Shown one piece after another: positions 43,630 through 53,057 of a DNA stretch of 64,000 bases; the stretch's first letter is position 1, and each line of letters opens with the position of its first letter. Position numbers and translations under genes: made by a program. The stretch covers positions 62,001 to 126,000 of the forward strand of contig NZ_NMWU01000029.1 in assembly GCF_002860355.1 (NCBI RefSeq), read 5' to 3'. The notes beneath the pieces were generated by a model that did not search any database, had not been told where the DNA came from, and was given only the letters and a program-made list of their open reading frames with translations. Origin of the DNA: Bifidobacterium margollesii (lineage in GTDB: Bacteria; Actinomycetota; Actinomycetes; Actinomycetales; Bifidobacteriaceae).

Positions 43630-46600
43630 CTACCGACCGTGGTCGGAAAGCCGCTGGGACACCACGGCGGTGACGCCGTCGGAACGCATGGTCACGCCAT
43701 ACAGCGCATCCGCGATACCCATGGTGCGCTGCTGATGGGTGATGACGATCAGCTGGGCGTGCTCGCGCAGCCGTTCGAACGCCCCAAGCAGTCGCGTCAA
43801 ATTCACGTCATCCAGCGCGGCCTCGACCTCATCCATCACGTAGAACGGGCTGGGACGTGCGGTGAAGATCGCGAAGAGGAACGCCAGCGCGGTCAGCGAG
43901 CGCTCGCCGCCGGACAGCAGACTGAGCTGCCTCACCCGTTTGCCGGCGGGACGGGCCCGCACCAGCACGCCCGTGGAAAGCAGATCGTCCGGATTCTCCA
44001 GAACCAGCGATCCCTGACCACCCGGGAACAGCACGCCGAACATCGTCTCGAACGCTGCCGCGGTGTCGGCGAACGCCTTGTTGAACACGTCGATCATCGT
44101 GGCGTCGAGGCGTTTGATCAGCGCGAGCAGATCCTCCCGTGATTTCGCCACGTCGGCCCGCTGCTCGTTGAAGTAGCGGTTGCGGGCCTCAAGCGCTTCG
44201 AATTCCTCGGCGGCCAACGGGTTGATCCTGCCGAGTCTGGACAGGTCCCGTTTCGCCTTGTCGAGCCGGGCGAGCTGTTCCTCGCGATCGTAGGGTACCG
44301 TGCGATACCGCGGCTCGCCATCCAAGGATTCCTCGTCTTCGGCCGAACCTTCCCCGCGTTCGGGTTCCACCGGCCTGCCGTTGTCGTCGAGCACCGGCAC
44401 CGGCTTGTCCGGGCCGTATCCGGCGATGATCTCGTCATATGTCATACCCAGATCGTCGGAGATCTTCTGCTGCAGCTGTCCGTGGGATGCGGCCAGACGT
44501 TCCCGTTCGAGATCGAGTTCATGTTCGCGACTCTGAAGCCTGTTCAGATTCGGTTCGAGCTCGTTCCTCCGGGAGCGCAGTCGGGCAAGCCGCTCGTCGG
44601 CGGCCGACGCGTCCCGTCGCGCCTTGCTTCGTGCGGATTCCACCGAGTCGATGCGAGTGGAGAGATCATCCGCCGCACGTCGTGCTTCGCGCGCCACGTC
44701 GCCGGCACGCTGCGACTGCGCACGCCTCCGGCCGTTCAGCTCCTCGACGCGTCTGCGGCGCTGCTCGGCCTGCGCGGCATTGTCGTTCAGCAGTGAGGCC
44801 TGACGCTTCAGGGACTGTCCCAGGCGCGCCGCCTCGGTCCATTGAAGTTTCGCTTCGGTCTCCTCGTCCCGGGTGGAGGCGAGCGCCGTTTCAAGATCAT
44901 GCTCACGCGCGGCGAGCTCGTCGAAATCGGCCTGTGCGTCCTCGGCCTGTTCGGCGGTTCGCAGGGTCTGCCGCAGATCATCCAGCTTCGTCCGATGGGA
45001 TTCCCTCTCCTCGTCCACGGCGCTTATCCTGCGGTCGATGCCTTCGATCTGCCGGGCGATGCCGTTGACTCGTTCGACTGCGGCCTTCAGGGTCTTTTCG
45101 GCCTGCTTCGCCTGCAGGCGTCGTTCCGTCCGCCGAGCCTGCTCGTGCTGGACTCGTTCGGCGGCGGCGTCTCTCGCCAGACGCCCCTCATTCAGCCGGC
45201 GATTCGCTTCGTCAAGCTGGGTGCGGAGATTTTCGATCTCCTTCAGGGCCTTGTTCCTACGGGCCACAAGGGAAAGATCGCTTTGTGACAACGCCGAACC
45301 GCCGGACGCAGCCACTCCGGCGTCGAACAGTTCGCCGGATTGCGTCACCGCCCGGCGGCAAGCGCCCTCTGCGACGAGCCGCTGGGCCTCTTCGGCGGTT
45401 GATGCGACGGCCACGTCCTGCAGCAACAGACTGACCGCGCGAACGACCGTCTCGGCCAGCTGCCGATCATCGGCTTTGGTCGAGACGGAAACCAGATCCG
45501 CGGCACGAATGGTGCCCGCAGGCATGGGCGACTCGATGGGGACGCCGCCGGAGACGGCGTCCAGCAGGCGAATCAGCACGGCTTTGCCCATATGGCGTTC
45601 GTGGGTCAATTCCAAGGCGCGCAGCAGATCGCTTTCGCCCGGCACCACCAGCGCTCCGGCATAATCGCCCAATGCGCGGGAGACGGCTTCCTCCCAACCT
45701 TCGCGCACCTCAATGAATTCGGCGACCCGTCCGAGGGAACCGGTTTCGGCCGAACGGCTCAGCTCATCCGAAGCGTTGCGGCTCTCCAGAGTGTCGGCGA
45801 GTGCATCCGCCTTCGCCTGCAGCGATACGATGCGGTTTTCCAGCGATCGGCTGCGCTCCTCCCGTTCGCCGGCGATACTGCGGGCCGTTTCGAGATGTCG
45901 TCGGGCTTCGTCGAGAGCCTCATCCCCGTCATCCGTTTTCGCGACCTCGTCGTTCAGCGCCGCAAGGGCTGTCTTCGCTTCGGCCAGCTGAGTGCCCAGT
46001 GCCTCCCGTTGCGCGGATGCGTCGTCCCTGCGGGTTTCGCATGCGAGCGCCAATGTTTCCTCGCGGGCGATCAGTTCGCGCAATCGGGCCATCTGCGATT
46101 CATGGTTCCGAGCCGTTTTTCGCAGTTCGGTGATGGTTTGCCGCAGTGAAGCGAGTCTGCGTTCGTCTTCGGCACGACGTTCCGTGGCCGCGTCCAGTCG
46201 CATCCGCGTTTCGGCTACGGTTTCCTGCTGCGAGGCAGACTGTACGGTCAGTTCGTCGGCACGGCGTCGCAGCAGATCGGGGTCCTCCCCCGTATTCGTC
46301 ACGATCTGTCCGAGCAGCGATCGGCTGCGCTCCTCGGCCAATGCGGCGAGGGCGATCATCCGCTCGCGCAGTTGTCCCATCTCATGCCATATCGAGTCGA
46401 GTCGAGCGATGGCCGGACTTGTCTGCCGGGCCTGGGCCTCCGCCTGTTCGACACGCACCCTCATTTCGGCAAGCTCGCGTTGGCATGAGGAGAGTTTGGC
46501 ACGCACGTCGGTCAGTTCGCCGCGGACCTCCTGTCGGCGTTCGTTGAGCCGCATTGCGTCGTCGGCGTGCAGTCTGGCCTGCGCGTCGCGCAGGATCACA

Positions 46601-47256
46601 CGGATGCCGTCCGCCCGTCGGCTGACCCGCGCCTGGCGACCGAGGGGTCCGAGCTGTCGGTGGATCTCACCGAGCAGATCATCGAGTCTGGTGAGGTTTT
46701 TCTCGGTGGCGGCGAGTTTACGCAAGGCCCGTTCCTTGCGCCGGCGATGCTTGAGAATGCCGGCCGCCTCCTCGATGAACGCACGGTGACCGGCGGGGTC
46801 CGCGTGCAGGATCCGATCAAGCTGCCCCTGCCCGACGATGACGTGCATCTGCGATCCGAGTCCGGTGTCGCTGAGCAGTTCCTGGATGTCGAGCAGACGG
46901 CAGGCCGATCCGTTGATCGCATACTGTGATCCGCCGTTGCGAAAGATCGTTCGGCTGATCGTCACTTCCGTGTAGTCGATGTCGAGCGTGCGATCGGTGT
47001 TGTCGATGGTCAGACTCACCTGGGCCCGGCCGAGCGGCGGTCGCGACGAGGTGCCCGCGAAGATCACGTCCTCCATGGAGGTTCCCCGCAGGTTGCGCGC
47101 CCCCTGTTCGCCCATCACCCAGGTCAGGGCGTCCACGATGTTGGATTTGCCTGAACCATTGGGCCCCACCACCGCGGTGATTCCCGGCTCGAATCGCAAC
47201 GTGGTGGCGGAGGCGAAGGATTTGAAGCCCTTGAGCGTGAGCTCCTTGAGGTACAT
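43630..47256 (-). CDS. smc: Chromosome segregation protein SMC
   Basis: 1208 residues. Walker A GPNGSGKSNI at 31-40, ABC signature LSGGERSLTALAFL and Walker B FYVMDEVEAALDDVN near the C-terminus. Long coiled-coil arms with a hinge (around 500-650) lie between. An acidic extra stretch in the C-terminal arm (PVEPERGEGSAEDEESLDGE) is unusual. It pumps DNA into loops with ScpA and ScpB from 29487-30900. It starts on the A of the folC stop TGA, so translation is coupled. Confidence 0.95.
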   Translation of the reverse strand: MYLKELTLKGFKSFASATTLRFEPGITAVVGPNGSGKSNIVDALTWVMGEQGARNLRGTSMEDVIFAGTSSRPPLGRAQVSLTIDNTDRTLDIDYTEVTISRTIFRNGGSQYAINGSACRLLDIQELLSDTGLGSQMHVIVGQGQLDRILHADPAGHRAFIEEAAGILKHRRRKERALRKLAATEKNLTRLDDLLGEIHRQLGPLGRQARVSRRADGIRVILRDAQARLHADDAMRLNERRQEVRGELTDVRAKLSSCQRELAEMRVRVEQAEAQARQTSPAIARLDSIWHEMGQLRERMIALAALAEERSRSLLGQIVTNTGEDPDLLRRRADELTVQSASQQETVAETRMRLDAATERRAEDERRLASLRQTITELRKTARNHESQMARLRELIAREETLALACETRRDDASAQREALGTQLAEAKTALAALNDEVAKTDDGDEALDEARRHLETARSIAGEREERSRSLENRIVSLQAKADALADTLESRNASDELSRSAETGSLGRVAEFIEVREGWEEAVSRALGDYAGALVVPGESDLLRALELTHERHMGKAVLIRLLDAVSGGVPIESPMPAGTIRAADLVSVSTKADDRQLAETVVRAVSLLLQDVAVASTAEEAQRLVAEGACRRAVTQSGELFDAGVAASGGSALSQSDLSLVARRNKALKEIENLRTQLDEANRRLNEGRLARDAAAERVQHEQARRTERRLQAKQAEKTLKAAVERVNGIARQIEGIDRRISAVDEERESHRTKLDDLRQTLRTAEQAEDAQADFDELAAREHDLETALASTRDEETEAKLQWTEAARLGQSLKRQASLLNDNAAQAEQRRRRVEELNGRRRAQSQRAGDVAREARRAADDLSTRIDSVESARSKARRDASAADERLARLRSRRNELEPNLNRLQSREHELDLERERLAASHGQLQQKISDDLGMTYDEIIAGYGPDKPVPVLDDNGRPVEPERGEGSAEDEESLDGEPRYRTVPYDREEQLARLDKAKRDLSRLGRINPLAAEEFEALEARNRYFNEQRADVAKSREDLLALIKRLDATMIDVFNKAFADTAAAFETMFGVLFPGGQGSLVLENPDDLLSTGVLVRARPAGKRVRQLSLLSGGERSLTALAFLFAIFTARPSPFYVMDEVEAALDDVNLTRLLGAFERLREHAQLIVITHQQRTMGIADALYGVTMRSDGVTAVVSQRLSDHGR

Positions 47257-48737
47257 CAGCCCTCTTCCGGGTCGGGGCCCTCCGACGCGCAGTCAGGGGC
47301 GCTCCGGGAGGGGTCGTCCTGCACGCGTTCGGATTTCGGCTTCCTCAGGTCCTCGTTCATCTGCTCCTTGAGCAGCATGCGCGCGTCTCCCGCGGTGACG
47401 AAGCTGCCGCAGACCAGCACGCCGTGGCCGTATCCCACGCCGGTGTCGTCGGCGGAGTCGACCAGATCGACGGCGGTCTGGATCGCATCGGGCAGATAAT
47501 CCCTGCGGATCACGCGATCCTCGCCGAACACGTCGACTGCGATTCGTTCCAGCTCTTCGGCCGGCATCACACGGTTCTTCCACGAGTTCTCGGTGACGAC
47601 GATGGTTTCGAGCATGGGTTCGAGCACGCCGAGCACCTCCTCGACGTCCTTGTCCTTCATCATCGAGACCACGCCGACGAGCTGCTGGAAGTCGAAGTTC
47701 TCCTCGATGGCGTCACGCAGGGCGGTCACCGCGTTGAGATTGTGACCGCCGTCGACGATGATCGTCGGTGAGGTGCGGACCACTTCGATGCGTCCGGGCA
47801 CCTTGACCGAGCTGAGCGATTCGGCCACCACGTCGCCGTCGAGCGGCCCGTTGACGGGCACGACCACTTCGGCGGCCGCCAGCGCGGAGAGGGCGTTATG
47901 CGCCTGATGCTCTCCGAACATGGAGATCGGCACGTCCTCGTACAGGCCGTTCGGCGTGCGCAGCGTGGCGATCTGCCCGCCCACGGCGGGCTGCCGGGAG
48001 ACGACCTCCATCTCCTCGCCGTCGCGGATCAGCCCCTGGGCGTGCTTCTCGCGCACGGTGCGTTCGATGATGGGCAGCACGGCCTCGGCGTGCGGCTGGG
48101 GACCGACGATCACGGTGGAGTTCGACTTGATGATGCCGGCCTTCTGTTCGGCGATCTGCTCCACGGTGTCACCGAGCCACTGCATGTGGTCCATATCCAC
48201 CGGCCCGATGATCGACGCGTCGCCGTCGAGCACGTTGGTGGCGTCCCACAGGCCGCCCATGCCCACCTCCACCACGGCCACGTCCACGGGCGCGTCGGCG
48301 AACGCCCAGAACGCCATGGTGGTGAGCACTTCGAAGAAGCTCATCTTCGGGTCGCCGACTTCGGCGGATTTGGCGTCGAGCAGGTCGATGAAGTCCTTGA
48401 CCTGATCCCAGATGTCCACGAACTCGTCGTCGGAGAGCTGCTGGCCGTCGATGCGGATGCGTTCGGTCACCTTCTCCACATGCGGCGAGGTGTACAGCCC
48501 GGTGCGCAGACCGTAGTGCCGGCATATCGATTCGACCATGCGGGCCGTGGATCCCTTGCCGTTCGTGCCGGTGATGTGCACCACGCGGAACGACTGCTGC
48601 GGGTTGCCCAGCATGTCCATGATCGTGGCCATGCGGTCGATCTTCGGATCGAAGTCGTGCTCGGGGGCGCGCCCCATGATCGTGCGATATACCTCGTCGA
48701 GGGTTCTGCCCTCGCTGTTCGGATGTTCGAAAGACAT
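47256..48737 (-). CDS. folC: Folylpolyglutamate/dihydrofolate synthase
   Basis: 493 residues, Mur-ligase fold. The ATP site is ITGTNGKGSTARM (~55-67). VVEVGMGGLWDATNVLDG and SIIGPVDMDHMQWLG carry the Mg and folate-binding blocks. VDGGHNLNAVTALRDAI is the C-terminal ATP block. It adds glutamate to dihydropteroate and to folate. The C-terminal ~30 residues are an acidic, Pro-rich tail. It overlaps smc by one base. Confidence 0.93.
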   Translation of the reverse strand: MSFEHPNSEGRTLDEVYRTIMGRAPEHDFDPKIDRMATIMDMLGNPQQSFRVVHITGTNGKGSTARMVESICRHYGLRTGLYTSPHVEKVTERIRIDGQQLSDDEFVDIWDQVKDFIDLLDAKSAEVGDPKMSFFEVLTTMAFWAFADAPVDVAVVEVGMGGLWDATNVLDGDASIIGPVDMDHMQWLGDTVEQIAEQKAGIIKSNSTVIVGPQPHAEAVLPIIERTVREKHAQGLIRDGEEMEVVSRQPAVGGQIATLRTPNGLYEDVPISMFGEHQAHNALSALAAAEVVVPVNGPLDGDVVAESLSSVKVPGRIEVVRTSPTIIVDGGHNLNAVTALRDAIEENFDFQQLVGVVSMMKDKDVEEVLGVLEPMLETIVVTENSWKNRVMPAEELERIAVDVFGEDRVIRRDYLPDAIQTAVDLVDSADDTGVGYGHGVLVCGSFVTAGDARMLLKEQMNEDLRKPKSERVQDDPSRSAPDCASEGPDPEEG

Positions 48738-48991
48738 GCTCCGCCTTCACGCCCCGGAGGGCCCTGTAACGTTAATGAATGCTCGTAGCATTCTAAACAG
48801 CCGCCGTGACCATGCATCACCGCTACGGCATGAGCGAACATTCCCGTGACAAGCGACGCGATCGACCCTTAAGCGCACGAGAGCCGTTCGATATCGGACA
48901 TTAACCTTCTCATCTCGTTTCTGCTCCTATGATGAACAGAGAATATCCAGAGAATACGCAGGGGCTCAGTCCCGCGCATGGAAAGGAGCTC

Positions 48992-50617
48992 ATGGTGTCG
49001 GCAGACGATGAAGCACGCAAGGCTCAGGCGGCGAAGCGGTACGAGGCGGATGAGGAGGAGCTGACCGCGCAGGCGGTGGGCGAGCGCGTGACGAACCGCA
49101 CGCTCTCCCCGAAGTCCGAATCGTTCAAGGCGTTCATGACCGAAGGATGGGGCGAAGTCGATCCCGGTGTGGAGCCGCTGGAATCCAGCAAGTACATTCC
49201 CGCACGTCTCGAAGCGCTGGGCAGGCGCTTCCCCGACAGCCGCATCGTGCTGCCGGCCGGCCAGCCCAAGGCCCGCAACAACGATTGCGACTACGCGTTC
49301 CGCGCCGACACCTCGTTCGCCTACTACACGGGTCTGGGCGAGGACTACGAGGCGGGTGCCGTGCTGGTGCTTGACCCGGTCGCCCCCGACTCCCCGGAGG
49401 CGAAGGCCGGCAGGACGCATGTCGCCACGCTGTATCTGCGTCCGCGCGCCGATCAGAACACCGAGGACTACTACCGTTCCGGTTACGGCGAATACTGGGT
49501 TGGCGCACGCCCCGGCCTGGCCGAGTTCACGACGATGACCGGTCTGCAGACCCGCGACATCTCCCAGCTCGACGACGCGCTGAGCAAGGACGTCGGTCCG
49601 GAGAACGGCGCCGTGCAGCTGCGCGTGATCCGCGAGGCGGACGCTGAAGTCACCGGCGAAGTGGAGCGGATCCGCGAGCAGAACGGCTGGAATGATCCGG
49701 ACCGCAACCGTGCGGCCGATGATCGTCTTCACGAGTTCGCCGCCGAGGCCCGCATGGTGAAGGACGAGTACGAGGTGGGCGAGATCCGCAAGGCCGTGGC
49801 CGCCACGCATCGCGGGTTCGACCGCATGCTGGCCGCCCTGCCGCGTGCGCTCGACAAGCCGCGTAGCGAGAGGATTCTGGAAGGCGCGTTCAACGCCAAC
49901 GCCCGCGAGGAGGGCAACGACGAGGGCTACGGAACGATCGTGGCATCCGGCCCGCACGCCGCCACGCTGCACTGGGAGCGCAACACCGGCAGCATCGACA
50001 GCGGTGAGCTGCTGCTCATCGACGCCGGCGTGGAGGTCAACAGCCTGTACACTGCCGACATCACCCGCACCTTCCCCACCAACGGCAAGTTCACGCCGTT
50101 CCAGCGTCGCCTGTACGAAGCGGTGCTCAAGGCCCAGCAGGCTGGTTTCGACGCGGCGAAGCCGGGCGTGACCTATCATCACATCCATGATGCGGTGATG
50201 CGTTCGATCGCCGAATCACTGCACGAGTTCGGCATTCTGCCGGTGAGCGTGGAGGAGTCGCTCTCCCCCGAGGGCCAGCAGCACCGCCGTTGGCTCGCCT
50301 GCGGCGTGGCCCACCATCTCGGTCTCGACGTGCATGACTGCGCCCAGGCCCGCTTCGAGTCGTATCAGGAGCGACCCATCACCCCGGGCATCACGTTCAC
50401 CATCGAGCCTGGTCTCTACTTCAAGGAGAACGATCTGCTGGTGCCTCCGGAGTACCGCGGCATCGGCATCCGCATCGAGGACGACGTGCTGATGACCGAG
50501 AACGGACCGGAGTGGATCAGCAAGGCCATTCCGAAGCAGCCCGACGACGTGGAGGCCTGGATGGCCGAGCAGGCGTCGAAGGCGGAAAAGGCACAGCCGT
50601 CAGGAAAGGCCCAGTGA
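48992..50617 (+). CDS. pepP: Xaa-Pro aminopeptidase (M24B)
   Basis: 541 residues. An N-terminal creatinase-like domain (about 60-245) precedes a pita-bread catalytic domain. Metal ligands: LLIDAGVEVNSLYTADITRTF gives the two Asp, GVAHHLGLDVHD the His, FTIEPGLYF and GIRIEDDVLM the two Glu. It removes N-terminal residues next to proline. ATG 48992 follows AAAGGAGCT and is chosen over the ATG at 48929. Confidence 0.92.
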   Translation: MVSADDEARKAQAAKRYEADEEELTAQAVGERVTNRTLSPKSESFKAFMTEGWGEVDPGVEPLESSKYIPARLEALGRRFPDSRIVLPAGQPKARNNDCDYAFRADTSFAYYTGLGEDYEAGAVLVLDPVAPDSPEAKAGRTHVATLYLRPRADQNTEDYYRSGYGEYWVGARPGLAEFTTMTGLQTRDISQLDDALSKDVGPENGAVQLRVIREADAEVTGEVERIREQNGWNDPDRNRAADDRLHEFAAEARMVKDEYEVGEIRKAVAATHRGFDRMLAALPRALDKPRSERILEGAFNANAREEGNDEGYGTIVASGPHAATLHWERNTGSIDSGELLLIDAGVEVNSLYTADITRTFPTNGKFTPFQRRLYEAVLKAQQAGFDAAKPGVTYHHIHDAVMRSIAESLHEFGILPVSVEESLSPEGQQHRRWLACGVAHHLGLDVHDCAQARFESYQERPITPGITFTIEPGLYFKENDLLVPPEYRGIGIRIEDDVLMTENGPEWISKAIPKQPDDVEAWMAEQASKAEKAQPSGKAQ

Positions 50618-50618
50618 G

Positions 50619-51158
50619 ATGGCGACCCCTCAGTTCATCCTCGATCTGAGAAAAAAGATCGGTCATGACCCGCTGTGGCTGATCGGTGTCTCCGCCTACG
50701 TGGAGGACGCCGACGGCCGTGTGCTGCTCGGCAGAAGGTCCGATACCGGCGAATGGGCGATGGTCTACGGCATCAACGAGCCGGGCGAGGAGCCTGCGGT
50801 GACGGTGATCCGCGAGGTTAAGGAGGAGACCGGCGTGGACTGCGTGCCCACGGAATTGGTCTCGGTGAAGTCCTCGGCGAGCATGATCCGGTATGCGAAC
50901 GGCGATCAGGCCATGTACATGGATCACCTGTTCGTGTGCCGACTGGCGGACGGCGGCAATTCGCAGCCGTTCGTCGGCGACGATGAGAGTCTGAACGTCG
51001 GATGGTTCTCCCCCGATGATCTGCCGCAGCCGCTGGCGGCCACCACGGTGGAGCGAATGGGCTATGTACGTGAGTTCCGCGCCAACGGCGACCATCGGGC
51101 GTTGTTCTCCACGCAGGACGCATCGGCTTCCGACGAGGCGCGGACCATCAAGCCGTAA
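50619..51158 (+). CDS. Nudix hydrolase
   Basis: 179 residues. The Nudix box GINEPGEEPAVTVIREVKEE continues to TGVD (51-74) and has the required Gly, Glu and REVxEExG pattern. A substrate cannot be named from the box alone. It begins 2 nt after the pepP stop, so it is co-transcribed with it. Confidence 0.9.
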   Translation: MATPQFILDLRKKIGHDPLWLIGVSAYVEDADGRVLLGRRSDTGEWAMVYGINEPGEEPAVTVIREVKEETGVDCVPTELVSVKSSASMIRYANGDQAMYMDHLFVCRLADGGNSQPFVGDDESLNVGWFSPDDLPQPLAATTVERMGYVREFRANGDHRALFSTQDASASDEARTIKP

Positions 51159-51170
51159 ACGACCATCTGC

Positions 51171-51224
51171 GGCAGACGGAGATTTTCCGGCATCGGCTTT
51201 TCCGGCATCGGGTCTCCGTCTGCC
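51171..51224 (+). terminator. Hairpin with 12-bp stem after the Nudix gene
   Basis: GGCAGACGGAGA at 51171-51182 pairs with TCTCCGTCTGCC at 51213-51224. The 30-nt loop holds a direct repeat of TTTTCCGGCATCGG. There is no T tract after it. Confidence 0.6.
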
Positions 51225-51249
51225 CCGACTGTCACAGGTTCTGACGAGA

Positions 51250-51543
51250 ATGGACGTCATGCCCATTCTCGTTATTGTCATATTGTCCGTTCTCGCCGTG
51301 GTCATCGGCGTGATGCTCGGATCGATGCCCCGGTCGGCCGCCGCCATGGATCGCATGCAGATGGTTGCCGCCGTGATGCTGACCATGGTGTTCATCGTGA
51401 TGCTGGCCGTCACCTACGTGCTGCACAGCAGCCTTGCCTCATGGTCGCTGATCGGCTCCGCGCTGGCCGGCTACGGCATCGGCTCTGTTCCTGTGGTGAA
51501 CGCCTTTCTCGCCGACCACTGGGACCTGTTCGAACTGCGGTAA
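51250..51543 (+). CDS. Small three-TM membrane protein
   Basis: 97 residues, starting MDVMPILVIVILSVLAVVIG. A second hydrophobic segment contains LTMVFIVMLAVTYVL and a third follows around WSLIGSALAGYGIG. The ribosome-binding site is weak and ATG 51259 is also possible. No family recognised. It lies 91 bp after the Nudix gene. Confidence 0.6.
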   Translation: MDVMPILVIVILSVLAVVIGVMLGSMPRSAAAMDRMQMVAAVMLTMVFIVMLAVTYVLHSSLASWSLIGSALAGYGIGSVPVVNAFLADHWDLFELR

Positions 51544-52770
51544 TCAAATCTCCAGATATTCGACCGGATGGTCGACCAGCCGTCGTAGACCGGTGAGCGC
51601 CGCGCCATACAGCGCCGGATGCTCCACGTTGCGGCAGGCCAGCACCTTGATGTCGAGCACATATCGCGCCAGCACCTGAGGGGTGATGCGCATCTTCAGC
51701 CGAGTGCAGATGTCCTCCTGGAATCCCGACCAGAATCCGCCGAGCACGATCGTATCGACGTCGAGGATGTTAATGGCCGAAGCCGCCACCGACGCCATGG
51801 CGGTAAGCGCCTGATCGATGGCCAGCACCGCCTTGGTGTCGCCTCCTCGCCATCGATCGTACAACTCGTCCACGTATTCGCTGCGGGCTGCTGCGTCCCC
51901 CTGCGCAAGGCCGGCCGTCTTCACCAGTTCGCGTCGGCCCGCATACATCTCCAGACATCCGTTGCGGCCGCATCGGCATTTCGGACCGTTCATCTCCACC
52001 GACACATGCCCCAGCTCCCCGCCGAATCCATGGTCGCCGCGCACCACGTTGCCGGCCCGCACGAAGGCGCTGCCGACGCCGACGTCGGTGGAGATGTAGA
52101 GGAACGAATCGGATGGTCCCAACGCTCCCAGATGATCGGAGCGTTTGGTGGCATAACCGGGGATCTGGGCGATCGCCGCCAGATTGGCTTCGTTGTCGGC
52201 GATGGCGCCGAGACGATCGACCACGGGGAACTGATCAAGCCGCATATTGGACCACCCCAGATTCGGGGCGTTGAGCAGATGCTGGTCCGCGGTGATGAGC
52301 CCGGGAAGGGCCAGACCCGTACCGACGATGCGATACCCCCGTTCGACGAGATCGGCTTCCACGGGCTTGAGCAATGCGTCAAGGGAGTCGAAGATCTCAT
52401 CGGGGTCCACGTCGCCCATCATGCGGGGCACCCAACGCTCATCGATGACATCGCCGGCGAGGTCCACGGCGATGTATCCGTAGCCGTCGGTGTTGATCTG
52501 CATGCCGAGGCCGGCCCATCTGCCGGATCGGAACGCCAACGGCGTGCTGGGACGGCCGTTCTGCGCTTCGCGCAACGGCTGGATCTGCTCCACCACGTCG
52601 TTTTTGAGCAGGATTTCCGACAGCAACGACATCGTGGCCTTGGTCAGGCCCGTGCTCTTGGCCAGCTGCGCCCGGCCGAGCGGTGCGGTGGATTGCATCA
52701 ATGCCGAAAGCACCACCGAAAGATTATGATTGCGCAGATCATCCTGATTGATGCTTTTCGAACGCGCCAT
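51544..52770 (-). CDS. xylR: ROK-family xylose-type repressor
   Basis: 408 residues. The N-terminal winged helix-turn-helix (GRAQLAKSTGLTKATMSLLS, ~32-51) is followed by an actin-like ROK domain with IADNEANLAAIA, ELGHVSVEMNGPKCRCGRNG (zinc motif, split at the usual CxCGxxGC) and ASAINILDVDTIVLGG. The divergent xylulokinase makes a xylose regulator likely; the ligand is inference. TTAGTT-containing sites lie near both promoters of the intergenic region. Confidence 0.88.
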   Translation of the reverse strand: MARSKSINQDDLRNHNLSVVLSALMQSTAPLGRAQLAKSTGLTKATMSLLSEILLKNDVVEQIQPLREAQNGRPSTPLAFRSGRWAGLGMQINTDGYGYIAVDLAGDVIDERWVPRMMGDVDPDEIFDSLDALLKPVEADLVERGYRIVGTGLALPGLITADQHLLNAPNLGWSNMRLDQFPVVDRLGAIADNEANLAAIAQIPGYATKRSDHLGALGPSDSFLYISTDVGVGSAFVRAGNVVRGDHGFGGELGHVSVEMNGPKCRCGRNGCLEMYAGRRELVKTAGLAQGDAAARSEYVDELYDRWRGGDTKAVLAIDQALTAMASVAASAINILDVDTIVLGGFWSGFQEDICTRLKMRITPQVLARYVLDIKVLACRNVEHPALYGAALTGLRRLVDHPVEYLEI

Positions 52771-53057
52771 CGTCCACTCCTCTCACGCCATCCCCACATC
52801 CGCAGGCCGAACCGTCCGAAGGCAATCCCCGTCGAACTCCGCTTCGGTTCGGAATAACGTCTAACTAATTACTTTCCATAGAATACAACACCTTTGGCGT
52901 ACGAAGCCTTCGGACGGCAACCGATCATGGCTCCAACACTCCACGGTTAGTTTTTTCATCTAATAAATGAGTATACTGGAGACATCACATCCATCGGCGT
53001 CGTTGGCGGCATCGTCGCCCCAACGCCATGACATCCAACATCGCAAAAGGAGCCAAT
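52771..53057. promoter_or_regulatory. Divergent xylR-xylB control region
   Basis: A TATACT -10 at 52972-52977 serves xylB. TTAGTTTTTTCATCTAA at 52947-52963, a TTAG...CTAA inverted repeat, overlaps the -35 area. The reverse complement of a second TTAGTT, in TCTAACTAATTAC near 52861-52873, lies toward xylR. These are candidate operators for the ROK protein. Confidence 0.5.

Noticed and set aside
48778-48795. GAATGCT-CGT-AGCATTC hairpin between folC and pepP as a terminator
   Set aside because: It lies between divergent starts, so a terminator is not expected; it might be an operator, but nothing else supports it.
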